Source: Auriscalpium vulgare (lineage: Eukaryota; Basidiomycota; Agaricomycetes; Russulales; Auriscalpiaceae). From it: DNA of 64,000 nt. A program made the position numbers and the translations under genes. The notes beneath the pieces were generated by a model, which was given only the letters and a program-made list of their open reading frames with translations, had not been told where the DNA came from and ran no database searches. The DNA is taken from positions 1,116,001 through 1,180,000 of the forward strand of contig JAHBBC010000017.1 of NCBI GenBank assembly GCA_019915015.1, given 5' to 3'. Of the stretch, positions 23,801 through 35,617 are shown in pieces. The stretch's first letter is position 1. Each line of letters opens with the position of its first letter.

Positions 23801-26800
23801 ATCATTTTCTTGCAGGAATTATTAAAGGCTCTGAGCAGACCATCGATGGCGCGGAAGCCTTCCTCGCCGGACACGTACCTGGCCCTCAGCATCCGCGCGC
23901 AATCCACGTTCGCGATCAAAGCGTTCGGACAGATATACATCTTTTGAAGCGTACCTTTAAGATCCGCGAGACGGGGCGACTACGATGCGGCTGATCGGTC
24001 AGTCTCGATTTCAAGCCAAGTTCGTAGAGCAGCATCTGATTCCTCTTGAAATCTAGAACGCATGCCATACTCCGGCAGATCTCCGGAACAGGGCAATGTA
24101 GCACAAAAGATAGACTTCCTGTAAGTTTTTGATCAGTCCTGTTCTGATTTGGTCCTCACTTCTGCGCTAGCTATGTGGACGAAGTCCAGGACAATCTTCT
24201 GATCGAACGCAACACGTACGTCGCCGCATGACTGACCTGTGACCATTTTCTGACCTACTCTGCAGTGCTGAGGTCGATCTGCATAATCCTGATGGTCTGT
24301 TTTGGCCGGAGACACTGCGCGACATCCTCTGTTTGAAGGCTCCGTTTCAGATTCGCGATCTCAAGGCTTTTCTGCATCGTATTGAGGTACACCATCAATA
24401 CAATTCGCACCTCCCGCTACACCTGGGGAGCACCTGTAGGAAAGCTCCAGATCGAGACGTTCAAACAGAGGCAACACAGAGCCCCCGACGTGTCCATCTC
24501 GTGACCAATTTTCTGCTCCCAGGGTGGGATAGTCAAATGCGCCCACTCTGTTATGAGCTTATCACGAAGTTCTGGCCGTATACGATGACATTCTACCGAA
24601 GGAGACGGGCGTCTGGATGGGATCAACAGCCGGTTTTCTTCTCGGGCTGGGACCAGGACAATGTCCGTACGAATCCTTTTTGTTTGGCGCTGCGTCGGTC
24701 TTCTGTCCTCGCAACCTTTTTTGCTACTGCTGAAATATCCGTAAAGAGCAATCAGATTGAGTTCGGCGCCCATCAATGTCCGTGGCCCTCCTCTGCAAAT
24801 CTCTCCGCCGATCTCATTTGCTGACAAATTTGTAGGTATTCTTGTCCGAAATGACGTCGCGCGCGTGGGAAAAAAACCAGCGCGCCAGCAAGTCGGGACT
24901 GGGCCTCATCATGTATGTCGATCCATTCTTAGGTCTGAGGCTTCGACTGAACGCATGATCATCCTTTAGGACGCTTTACGAGAGCAAGGCGTTGAATTCA
25001 TGACGTGCGTGATCTGGTCTGCTCTCATTCACTAAACTCACGGTCTCATCTCCAGGTCCCCTCTACAACTTCTCGAGGATTCCTCGCGGATGTTGCTAAG
25101 TGGCGATTGATTCTCAACGCGCTTTAAGTACCGAACGCCTAAGGTGGGCCGCGCCATTGTTGATGGATACTCGCCATGCTGGTGTATGCAATGAGGTCGG
25201 TTCTGGTCTGATCTTCCTTAGCGTAACGTTCGCTAAGGGCCATCTGTTTTGTGGGGCAGCTGAAGTTTCGGTACGTCGCTCTTACTCGGCGGCGGAAGAA
25301 TCTATGGCTTGTCGCTCGCTCGATACCGGAGAACTATCAGCGAAAGTGCGTCTACCCAATATCTGATGACAGAGTAGACATTGTTGAAACTGCTTTGAAC
25401 GGTAGATGTTTCTGGACGGCGAAGGGCCTCATCCAAAATTGGCACTCCGGGAACAGACGTGCCACAGCTTGGCGCGTTTCTCGACCCAGAAGAGTGGGCG
25501 AAGATGGCGCGACGCTGTTCGACAACAACGATACTTCCAGGCCATGCACGCTACGATCGTGCGGGAATGCCTCGCGAGAAGGCCATCGCTGCGCGTATCA
25601 CCTCGGGTGCAAACCCGTACTCTCACGCACGGCGACAAGACCATGCACGGCAGAGCGAAGGTGCCTATATTTCGGTGGGCATCCTTCGTTAGTTCGGCCA
25701 AAGACAGCCGTCAGGACGCACGGAGTACTATCGTATCGCGGCAGAAGTCATTCGTCCGCGCCGAAGAATAGGGAAGGCTGCTGAACTTTTTCAAACGCTC
25801 AAAATCCGAGGCTGTACGGTATTATCACAAAGCGGGATGTTCGACGAAGCTTATGAGATCATCCGAAGGCATCGTTCTGAGTATATGAAGACGTTCGGAG
25901 CATGTCTTTGACATCGCACGATTTTAGTACCTCCGTCGAGGGGAGCTCAAGTATGTCCTTGATGATCATGCATGTTCGAGCACCATTGACGAGCGTCTAC
26001 AGGAAAGCAGCGCAACTCTTTGACACTCTGGAAGAGAAACTGGAGTTTGCCACGGCATACGACCTCGATGCCGCCCGCGTGGAGATTTTAGTCGAGGAAG
26101 GCATGCACGCCGACGCCGCCGATCTCCTCAGAGAAGAAGGAAAAATTGTTGAAGCCATTGAACTTTACCTCCAGGATGGTGGCTCGCAGACGTCAACCCT
26201 CAAGGCCAAGGACTGTATCCTGCAGGAACTCTGGAGATCGTTTTCTTTCGCTGTTGTCCCGTCCGAAAAGTCAAGAAGGCCACGCGGAAGGTCTTTGACC
26301 ACGTTGAGAAGCTTGATACCTCGATGCTGAGCGAGTCAGACAGACAAGAGGTGAATTGATCATCCCAGTTGCCCATGCCGCTTACTAAGACCTGCATTCA
26401 GTTGCAACTATTCGCAGCAATTCAAAAATCTGATATCGGTCGACTGAGGAGCCTTGGTCAAACCATTCTTCTGTCGATGCAAAAACAAGCCTGCGGCCCT
26501 ACTCTGCCTGGATCACGCCTTCGCAGATGCCAAATCTCTGTTCTCGAAGCCTGGAGAAACCTCGGCTACCCTACAAGCATACCATAGTTACGCCCGGTTG
26601 CTGCAGGAGATCATACCCATTCCTCGCCGTGGTCCAGTCAGGCGCTAGCCAAACTACTCCACTTGAAGATTACGCCAGAGGGTGGCTTGATGCTTTCCCA
26701 AGGATCCTTCTTGCATCAATCCCATGTGCAGTACAGGGCTAGGGAACCTGTCGACGGCGATGTGGAAATCACTCAGCGCAGTCTGCTCGAGTTGTACCGA

Positions 26801-29236
26801 TTTTCGCTCTCAGAGCGGCTCCGCCAGCGTATCGAGTCAGAAGCGGACTGTTGTCTGTTGATCCGCGAGTTCGATCCTTGCCAGACAGTGGCGGCTCGCG
26901 GACGATGCGACCAAAGGGACTGCAGCAAGCAACACACTCTCGGCGCCGTTTGGTATAACCAGAGGCTTCGCTTCCACCTGCAGCAGACCCTTATTTCCAA
27001 ATCTATCAATCACTCGAGTATTCAAAACCACGGTACACAAGGTATTATGGGTTTGCCACATATGGGACATTCACGGGCTCATTCTTTGTTCCAGGATATG
27101 GTTCGAGCGTCTGTACGATTCACTCAACCCGTCCCTGGTCGCCTTTGGCTCGGCGGCTTGTCTCGATGTCAAGCTCATCCCAGAGGCGGGCAGGGCAATA
27201 AATGCGGTCAAAGAATGGGTTCGCAGCTCGCTTTACAAGCTGGATCCTTATGACCGCCAGTCCTTGTTCCTCTCCAATCTCTTGAGACTGGTCGACTTGG
27301 GAAAGACATTCGACCAGGCTGCAATCCAAGACTACCTCCCGCGGACACCGGTCGTTACTCAATACCGACCACCGCATCTGGTGCGCCAGCCGATTAATGC
27401 CTATGTCGTGGATGATCTCGTGGGTTTCTTCACAAAGGAGGAGCTGTGGAGTCTCAGTGCGGGTGCATTATTCTTCAAGTAGGTTATCGCCTCCAAGATG
27501 CATGTCTGTGATTGACAAATTATGTAGGCATATCCTGGATAGTCGCATCCCCGTCGACATCACTGTCTTATGTCGCTTCCTTGACGTGCTGTGTGGCTCA
27601 TTCGTGATTGCCAAGAAGTTATGGACCCATGGATCGCTTCACGATCTCATGCTACCCCGTAGCTGGGTCCTCGAACTCCTACCAAGTGCAGAGAAGCTGA
27701 AGAAACGACACACGCAAACGGTGCCTGTCATTGTTGATCCCATCGCTCCTCTACTAGAGCGCATTTATTCGGTCAGCAAGCCGGTGAGTGCAACGTACCT
27801 CAAGCGAGATTTCTTTTCAACAAGCCGCCAGACCATATCCTCTATCGAGAGCACCGATCGAGAAGGCGTCATGGCAGATCCGCGATCTAATGATAGCCAG
27901 AATGTAGGCTCTTGCGCCATCTTACTTTCGAACCCGCGCTGACACTGTCCCTCTAGCTGTCGAACGATATGTCTACGTAAGTGGTCATTCACTCACGGCG
28001 CCGTCTCCCTCACGACGATGGGTCGTAGTCGGATTCAACATGAACATCCGTTATCTGCAAGAACAAATCCTGACAATCCTCCGATCGCTGTACAAGCCAG
28101 AACGCAGCTTCTCGCAACTCTACGCACCGTACGTGCCATGACCTGCCCTTTTCGCGAGACAAAATTAACAAATAAATAGATATGTCCATGCCCAGCGCTG
28201 GTCGTACCTCGCGCGCACGGTAGCATCCTCCATCTCCCCGACAGTGGTACTCGACGAGATGGTGGTCCTCGCTAAACAGAACGCTCGCCCCCCTGCTCCA
28301 CGGCTAGGCGTACGCGTGGTGAAGTTTAAAGACATGGAGGACATCCGCCTGCAGCTTAGTCACGTCTCTACGCCAGCGCCGGCCCTTCGAGCCGAGGCCA
28401 CAGCCTTCGTCCCTGCTCAGAGAGCCCGGCCGTCCATTGACATGATGGCCCCGAGAGAGACTGCACACAGTGACGATGAAGACAGCTCCAGTGACGACAG
28501 CGGCTCAGAGGACGACCTCGATCATGACGATGAAAAGCCAGAGGACCTCAATGCGCTTATGCAGACCGTCGACACCAGCTCAAAAGGCGTGTCCGCAGCC
28601 GAGCTCGAGCTTCAGAAGATGGCCGCCCTCACGTTTCAGAAGGCATACCGACGTCTGCTGAGACGTAGGAACCAGTTTGTAAAGCCGGGGATCCCTACCA
28701 GTCGTGTGAAGCAATTCCTCGCCTTCCTGGCGACGGCGTCCAAGACCGAATGGCCATCGACATCCTACTACCGTTTCATCTACTCCGGCCCTCTCCCTCA
28801 TCTACTCGTTTGCCTGGACTGGCTACTTCAAACCGTCATGAAGAGCAAAATGCAAGTGAAGAAGCAATCAGCCGCAACTAAAGACAAGCATGAGGACATT
28901 GATGCGCTGTTTCAACGTCAAACCGAGCTGAAGTGAGAAATGTGACCTCATTATTTCCACGTTACTGACGCGGCTCTACGCAGCGCATGCATCAAGAAGA
29001 TTACAGCTCTTCAAAAGACGCTAGAGGCAAACTCCGACCTTCACAAGCGACGCGATCTTGCGGAACTCAAGCCGTACGTTGGCCGTGTTGTGGAGCTAGT
29101 CCAGGAATGGTCGCCACCGGAGGAATTGTTCTTTGATATGAATATAGCGGTGAAGGGAATAGTAAAGGACAGGGTGGGGCCGAAGGTGGAGAAGCCGATG
29201 TTGAATGTGGAGGACCTCTACGAGGAAGAACTCTGA
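20860..29236 (+). pseudogene. TRANK1-like SF1 helicase, copy 2, frameshifted
   Basis: Same family as 1-7254, opposite strand. N-terminal segments are LNPKFLFLVENHHADE (about 20890), ASLDSQSIEAYS (21030), SGSLIDTLSKLNDY (21210). Helicase part: VLG, then RRAPGRTTTM where the P-loop should be, and MFGLENAWQQ (23080-23150); FVSYDV then EKNTGR frames (23610); YVDEVQDNLLIERN (24175); AGDTA in a shifted frame (24310); FRYVALTRRRKNLWLVA, which is helicase motif VI (25265). Repeat region: EKLEFATAYDLDAARVEILV (26030). The 3' part is well preserved: 28244-28936 and 28982-29236, ending NVEDLYEEEL, with an acidic serine-rich stretch (DDEDSSSDDSGSEDD) and an IQ-like TFQKAYRRLLRRRN helix. Broken Walker A and repeated frame changes in the first two thirds suggest a dead copy or poor sequence. 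It converges on the ABC gene, 180 bases away. Confidence 0.8.
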
Positions 29237-29416
29237 CCTGCGTCGGTTGTAACTCTCACAAATTCTTTCCGATCCCAGGTGATCTAAGATGGTTTGATAT
29301 ATATCCTTGTGTCATATACATGGCTTGCGGTCAGATCTAAAGGACTTCAATGCAGAGATTCGACTCGACTGCCACTGTTGAGAGCGCGCCGTGACACGTC
29401 TGTATTCAATCATTGC

Positions 29417-32100
29417 TCAAAGAAATGCCTCGGCTTGCATGCGCCATAGGCGTGCATAGTCCCCATCTCGCTTCAGCAGCTCCTCGTGAGTCCCGGTCTC
29501 GAGGACAAGTGCGTCATTCATATACCTACATGCGTGCCATCAGTACTTCGTTGGTCATCGTGTATGGAGGCCAGCCCACATTATAAGATCCGCATGTCGG
29601 GTCAAATTTCCAAAACGATGCGTTGAGAACACCATGGTCTTGTTGCCTCGTAGCTCTCGCAGTCGCGCAAAAAGGTCTGAAGAGCAAAGTAATCAGCATG
29701 CATCACAGCTGCTGCACAGGCATCTCACCTTGCTCTGCTTTGGGATCTAACGAGGCGCTGGGCTCATCGAAAAGGAGCAAACCGACCGTCGGCTCTGACA
29801 CCGACGAGCGCATGAACGTTCTTGCACTGCAAAACACATCGCCACGTCAACGTCGGTAAATAGCACTAAGGAGCACACGAGGACGCACACTGCTAGCCGC
29901 TGGAGCTGACCTCCGCTAAGCCCCAGGTCGCCCGAGCCCTCACGCCCACCCGCCATGTGCCCGCGCAGCCGCGAGTGGTTGACCGAGCGCCCAAACAGCG
30001 TCTTTGTATTCTCGGGCAGCCCGGAGTACAGGTCGCGCACGGGGCGCTCGACGTACGTGTCGAAGCCGTCGGGGAGCCGGGAGACGAACTCAACGGCGCC
30101 GCCGAGGCGCGCAGCTTCCATGACCTTTTCGGGCGTGGCGGCGGCGGGGTCGCCCAAGGCGATGTTGTCGTAGATCTGCCGGTCAACACACGAGAGGTCA
30201 GAGATAGCTAAGGGACGATGAGACATTTGGGTGATAGGGACGCACGGATAAAGGGAAGAGCGTGTAGTCTTGGAAGAGGATTGCCATGGCACGGCGGAGG
30301 TCATCGAGCTTCAGGGTCGTGATGTCGCGGCCGTCAATAAGGATGGTGCCCGATGTTGTGTCATATATGCGTGCGATGAGCTTCAGAACAGTGCTCTTGC
30401 CCGACCCGTTGGTGCCCACGATGACCTGTTGCAAGCAAGCGATGATCAGCATCCCACAGAACGCACACGCAGGTAAAAGGCAGTAGACGGCTTACACATA
30501 GCTGCCCCGACTCTGCTTTGAAAGATACATCGCGCAAGGCATATTCCTCGCTGCCAGGATATCGGAACGACACGTTCCTAGGGGTGCACCGTAAGTAAAA
30601 TATCTTCCTCAGCATTTGACTGGTACTGACCTGAACTCGAGGGATATGCCGTGTTGAACAGTCTGCGCATTCTCTGGGAAAGGTGCAGTACCATCGGGAC
30701 TTTGTTCTTTATGTTCGCCGCTTCATACAACTTGCGTAGGTTGGAAAGCCGATTCGAGAGAGATCCAGCCTGTCGCATCAAACTCGACACTCTCATAGTG
30801 AAAGACGTGGTTGTTTGTTGCAAAAGATGCAGGGAGGCAAGCGAAACAGGGATGGAAGACGGATATTGTACAGCTCGTAGGGCAAAAGCGATCTGGCCGA
30901 TGCGACTTTAGCCACAGAAATGATGGTGGGAATAATTGCGCACCTGGGGAAGTTCTTCCAGGGGCAGCTCAAGGAGGCTGAGGAGACTGATCCTTTCCTT
31001 GGTCATGTGGTCCTCATATTGATCCCAGAAGTCTCTGGCACCGTTACGAGACGGTCAACTAGGGTTCGGTACTCTGGGAGATTGTCAATTTGAGTGACTT
31101 GGCAAATGAGCAATTCCTCACCTGCTTCAAGGAAGTTCACAAGTCCTCCAGCGACAAGCTCCTTACGATGTTGACCGGAGCTGATCAGCTTCTTCAGACC
31201 CTCTATTCGCAGGTAGTCCTGGTTGCGCGTAGTTGCTGCCCAGGCCCTGCCACCCATACGCAGCTCGCCGTCTTGGTTGAATTGACTGATCACATAGTTC
31301 GCAGAGCAGATGAAGGCGAGAAAAAATCCATCGCGCTGCTCACGCAGAACTGCGACCAGTACGAGCGACTGTGCGAGGAGACGTAGCCCCGGAACCGATG
31401 TTGAAGAGACTTGATATAGCTTCCCACGCGACATTCGAGCGACTGCTGGTACTGACAGATGACGAGAGCTGCTGTGATACCACAGGGTCTTCGAAGGTCG
31501 GTACGTCGAGTCGTGCCATAATGTGAAAGATGTGCGTGGAGAAGTGCAGCCTGATACGCCCGTTGAGCGCGGCAAAGAGTTTGCTCATGAAATGAGAGAG
31601 GCAGCGTCTCGCAAGCGCACATGCGACGCGTCCGCCTGCGATTTTGAAAAGAAATTGCCTATCGACGGTACGCTCATCGACCGCAATTTGAACCTGGGTA
31701 TATGACTGAGCACAGTGGATTATATGGACGACTGCGCACGCACTATCCTCAGCAGTTGTCCCGAATACCTGTTGCATGTGTCAGCTTTGGTCGACGCATC
31801 TCACTCGAAGAACCCACCATAAGCTCAAGGCCGGCAGGAGAGAGTGGCCGATCATCATGACCAGGTAGAGAGCAAGCAAGTGCCCACATATCGGGCGCAG
31901 GTCAAGAAGGTTCGCCAGACGTATGGCAGATCATTGATCATCTCGGCGTACTCCTCGAGCTTGGGCCATGCAGGCAAACGCGATAGCTTCGGGTTGCGTT
32001 GGAGGTATAGATCCCAGACGCCGAGGCGACGGTGTTCGACGTGCTCATCCTCGGCGGGGTCGAACGCTGGCCCTTTCCTGGACGATCTGCCTGCGCGCAT
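29417..32100 (-). CDS. ABC half-transporter (membrane domain plus nucleotide-binding domain)
   Basis: The start is likely ATG at 32098-32100 (MRAGRSSRKGPAF). A hydrophobic segment LALYLVMMIGHSLLPALSL (about 31850) begins the membrane domain, followed by exons with RIRLHFSTHIFHIMARLDVPTFEDP and a VLVAVL-rich helix near 31380. The nucleotide-binding domain starts at NVSFRYPGSEEYALRDVSF (30570), then Walker A GTNGSGKST (30410), the Q-loop ILFQDYTLFPLS, signature LGLSGGQLQRLA (29920), Walker B GLLLFDEPSASLDP (29770) and the H-loop FSTHRFGN, ending RMQAEAFL with the stop at 29417. The region upstream of the signature (YVERPVRDLYSG) resembles the fungal half-transporters related to HMT1-type exporters, but no substrate can be read. 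One base appears missing near 31910 (RTF to LDLRPI). All catalytic motifs are intact, so I regard it as a real gene. Confidence 0.82.
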
Positions 32101-32876
32101 GTAGACAGCCTGTAGGTGGAAGAAGATGGGGGGAGACAAGACAAGACACCATCGTGGCCTATTCCAGAATCCAAGCGGTGCAGAGTGGTGCGCAGCCGAG
32201 TCTGACTCCGACTCGCAGGCGCGCCGCATTGTGGCGCGAACGCCTCGTCAAGTACATCTCCAGCATTCAACACAATAGAATTAGAAGATGACCGTCGACA
32301 TCGGCAAAAGTGAGAAAAAATTATAGCGATTATAAGCGATTATGATGCTTCTCTCCCCGTCATAATTATGGGCATTTCGCAATCTACGTAGGTGATATGT
32401 CCTGAAAGTTATCACGAACATGCGGGAGGTCCAGCTTAGTAGATTAGTGAGGATATCCTGTCGTATAACCTAAATAAGGCAGCTACAGGCTGGATATCAT
32501 GCCTGGGAGAGCTTTGTGATAACCGGTTATAATGATCATAATAATTCTCTGATTTTGCTGATGCCGACCAGTGCTCAACTCGTTCAACGCGTTGGCTTCG
32601 CACCTGTCGCGGCCAGACGTCCGTCCCTACATAACCTCAAGCTCTATCTGGAGTCGCGCTGGTTGCGCCCGCCTCCATCATCACCGCACACGTCCCAAGT
32701 CGGCCGGTATGCACAATCCTACCCTATCGCGAAGAGGACCAAGCCCGGCCACCATCATTGACCACCAGCTTGCTCCCCGATGTAAACCTGACAACCGAAC
32801 ATTTAGAACATTGCCGACCCAGTGTTGTTCGATAATCGATTGGTTTATTGTTGGTTTTGTTCCGAGTCGATATGTC
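32101..32876. other. Intergenic; duplicated upstream region of the 35618 gene begins near 32800
   Basis: At 32321-32345 there is an imperfect tandem of TTATAGCGATTATAAGCGAT. From about 32800 the sequence (CAGTGTTGTTC, GATTGGTTTATT) matches the region upstream of the paralogue at about 10285-10330, up to the transposon insertion point. No gene is seen. Confidence 0.5.
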
Positions 32877-33136
32877 TAGGGTAGAGCACGGGTACGGGTT
32901 AAACCGCGGTATATCAGCCACGGGTATGGCGGGTACGGGTACGGTGTAGAATATGGCCACCCGCAGGCATACCGTACCCGTACGGCGGGTATCGCGGGTT
33001 ACCACGTTATTTTTGCTCAAGTTCAGACCATGCGTAGACAGCATAGAAATACTAGGAATCGCACCGTGATCCTTATGTTGAAGTTGAAGTGCTGGCATTA
33101 GCGCGGTGCACGTGATTCAATCAACAAGGCGCGTCA

Positions 33137-34482
33137 TAGTGTTGCGGGAAAAACCTCTGGCCAGTTTCCCCCCGGTAAGATACCAGTGGCGCTCCAGCCC
33201 GGGAGGTAAGAAACCGGTACATTACCAGGGAAATAGTCACGTGTTTTCTGTGTTCCCACGCCAACTACAGTAGCTTTTTTCGCGCCTGCGGCGCGATTGC
33301 CAGTGGTATACGTAGTAGTGCAACGGCACCCCCAGCCTACGCCATACTGTACGATAAAATTACAGAAAATCGGAAAAATATTCACTTTGGCTTCTGTGGA
33401 AGTGTAGGCCGTCTATCGCAGCAGCGCGCGCCCTCCTAGCTCAGCAATTGAAGCCCGGATAGTGGCCCGAAGTAAGCATCCTCGAAAGGGTTCATTGTCC
33501 AGTACTGACACGTATTAGCAAGGCTTGCTTTGAACAAATTTATTAGAAGGTTGGCAACGTGAGTACGGAATAAGGATAACAGAGAGCAGAGCCCTCGCAC
33601 CACGCGTGGTGATATACTTACGGGAAGTGCTGCAGACGTGGGGTCAGATATCTCATGCACATGCGCAGCCGCGTACGAACTGTTCGTGATGCCAGTGAGC
33701 AGAGCAATTTGACAGGTTATGACTCGGAGCCAGCGCGGCCACAAGCACCTCCAGCCCCCACACAGCGCAGCAACGCGGTCCTCACGACTCGGATGACGTG
33801 GTGTCATCCCAGTTTCGCATGCGCTCCATGACGACACCGGCGACAACGAGCTCGCGTTCAGTGGGCTTGTCTGCGGAGGGGTGTCGCATGCTCAGATGCG
33901 TGGCGCGAAGTACTTGCGCAGCCCGTCTGTCTTCACGAATTCCGCGGCGCGTGTTCATCGGCGCACTAGGCCTCTTTGCAATCGTCCACTAAAACCTGTG
34001 TTTCTCGTGGTCATTGTGATGTGTGCTCATGGTCGGGTTGGAAAAGCCCAGGGGTACGGGGTCTGCTGTTGTGGTGAAAGCAAGAAGTAGGTGTGGCTGG
34101 TAGTGCCCAAGGAGTGTGAGTGGCGAAGGTGTGCGCAAGCCTGGCGAGAAGCAGTCAAGCAGCGTGATCAATCAGATGTTGTCTGCGTGAAAGTGTGCTA
34201 GGATGTAGCTAGGATGCTCACAAATGTAGCTTCAACGCAACTCCCTCCCGCCGGAATGTGGAGGACTTACGCCCGCCGCTTCTGCATACAGGTTTCAAGA
34301 CAGATTGACGGCTGGGGACCGCGAGGTCCGTGTGCCGGGCCGGCCGACACGTCACGTGCTTGAGGTATTATACCGGGTCCATTGGGCCCTAGGATGGGGT
34401 AGGTAAGATACCGGTACTTTACAGGTATAATACCGGGGAAAAACTGTTTCGGGGAAAAACCTGGGTTTTTCCCGCAACCCTA
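33137..34482. mobile_element. Non-autonomous hAT element, copy 1 (nested in 32877-35483)
   Basis: The terminal inverted repeats are TAGTGTTGCGGGAAAAACC at the left and TAGGGTTGCGGGAAAAACC at the right in reverse complement. The 8-bp target duplication is GCGCGTCA (33129-33136 and 34483-34490). The length is 1346 bp. It is nearly identical to 38226-39560. The minus strand holds an exon-like frame with GT-AG bounded pieces (ERELVVAGVVMERMRNWDD, then a short exon ending NPFEDAYFGPLSGLQLLS), perhaps a captured gene piece. No hAT transposase motifs are seen. Confidence 0.92.
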
Positions 34483-34490
34483 GCGCGTCA

Positions 34491-35300
34491 GCGACTCTGC
34501 TCGCGGTACCGGGGGCTGTGAAGTCCCTTCTTGATCAGTGGCATCACGAACTTCGCTTCACTCGCGCGTTATCGAGGCCTCTCGTGACAATCCAATATGC
34601 ATGGCTACCAACTCGACGGCCCCGATCCAATCGTCTAAGTACTCTCCCCACTGGCGGCAAGAGGGCGCTCTCCGTCCTCCCATTCTTCTCAATTCCACCC
34701 TCATCAAATGGCCATCATGACATCAGCATGACCACCATACCGGAAGACAGCCGCGTGGGGTGCGCATTGCGCAGCGCAGGATACCTGAGACATTCAAGTT
34801 GGTGAGGGCGAGGATCTGCCGGGTGCGTGCTCAAGGGCCGGATGGCGGTTGCTTCGGGAAGCTAGACACCTGCAAAAAGTCAGTGGTTAGTGCTTTTCGG
34901 ACGTATCTGGTTCTGACGGAACTGTGGTCCAATTTCCGGGTGCCCGACCAGCCGTCCTAGCGTGTTTCGTACTCCACGACTGCAGCCCCGATTCTGGCTT
35001 CACTGCATCCATCTGCTCCTTAAGCATTCCATAACGTGTGACCTGCACCGCAAAGGAGGTCAGAGCCGGGCTCACAGGATTTTGGTGTACGAGGTGTCGA
35101 GCGAGATTGACTCGACTTCAGCCGCTAGTGACAGTTCCCTGGTAAGCAATTGTAGGTATTTTCATCGTCTGATCTACCAACTGTGCCCTCAGATCATGGT
35201 GCTGGAAGGTTTGGTCTCAGCAGCAATTCAGTCTCAAGCTTTCAAGGCAAAAGGGGAGGTGACAATGCTGACGAGGCCTGTAATTAGCTATTTGTCCTTC
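34491..35300. other. Interior of the outer hAT element, no gene
   Basis: Short open frames occur but none resembles a known protein. This is the right interior of the 32877-35483 element after the nested copy. Confidence 0.5.
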
Positions 35301-35544
35301 AAATCACTGTTTTGACCGCGGGTTCATGGCACCCGCCGCACCGCCGTTTGTACCCGCGGTTCACCGCGATAACCGCACAGATGACGGGTCGGTATGCCAC
35401 CCGTACCCGTACGGGTACGGGTTTGGCGGGTGCGGGTGCGGTCTGGTGAATCTCTACCCGCGGTATACCCGTGCTCTTCCCTAGATATGTCGTAATTTTT
35501 TGCCGTCTGACGCATGGCAACTGACCTGCCTTTGTTCTTCTCAC

Positions 35545-35551
35545 TATAAAA
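35545..35551 (+). promoter_or_regulatory. TATA box of the gene at 35618
   Basis: TATAAAA lies 67 bases upstream of the ATG at 35618 and is conserved with the decayed paralogue (10397). The hAT element ends 61 bases before it, so the distal promoter of this gene has been displaced by 2.6 kb. Confidence 0.7.
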
Positions 35552-35617
35552 CGCTCTCGCCTGCAATCGATCATGGGCATATTCCTCTTCACCTCTTCGT
35601 TTCACTCATATACTGAA

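Larger units (their letters stand above)
32877..35483. mobile_element. Non-autonomous hAT-type element with nested second element
   Basis: The ends read TAGGGTAGAGCACGGGTA and, reverse complemented, TAGGGAAGAGCACGGGTA. The element is flanked by a perfect 8-bp duplication GATATGTC (32869-32876 and 35484-35491). An 8-bp duplication with TAGGG termini is the hAT superfamily pattern. The first 130 and last 170 bases are packed with GGGTACGGGT-type subterminal repeats in both orientations, as hAT transposase binding sites often are. Without the inner insertion it is about 1.25 kb. It encodes no transposase. It is inserted about 60 bases upstream of the TATA box of the gene at 35618. Confidence 0.9.

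Noticed and set aside
29600..30480. Plus-strand frames over the ABC domain
   Set aside because: They are antisense to intact Walker A, signature and Walker B motifs on the minus strand.
33137..34482. An autonomous hAT transposase inside the element
   Set aside because: No BED finger or hAT dimerisation motif was found in any frame.
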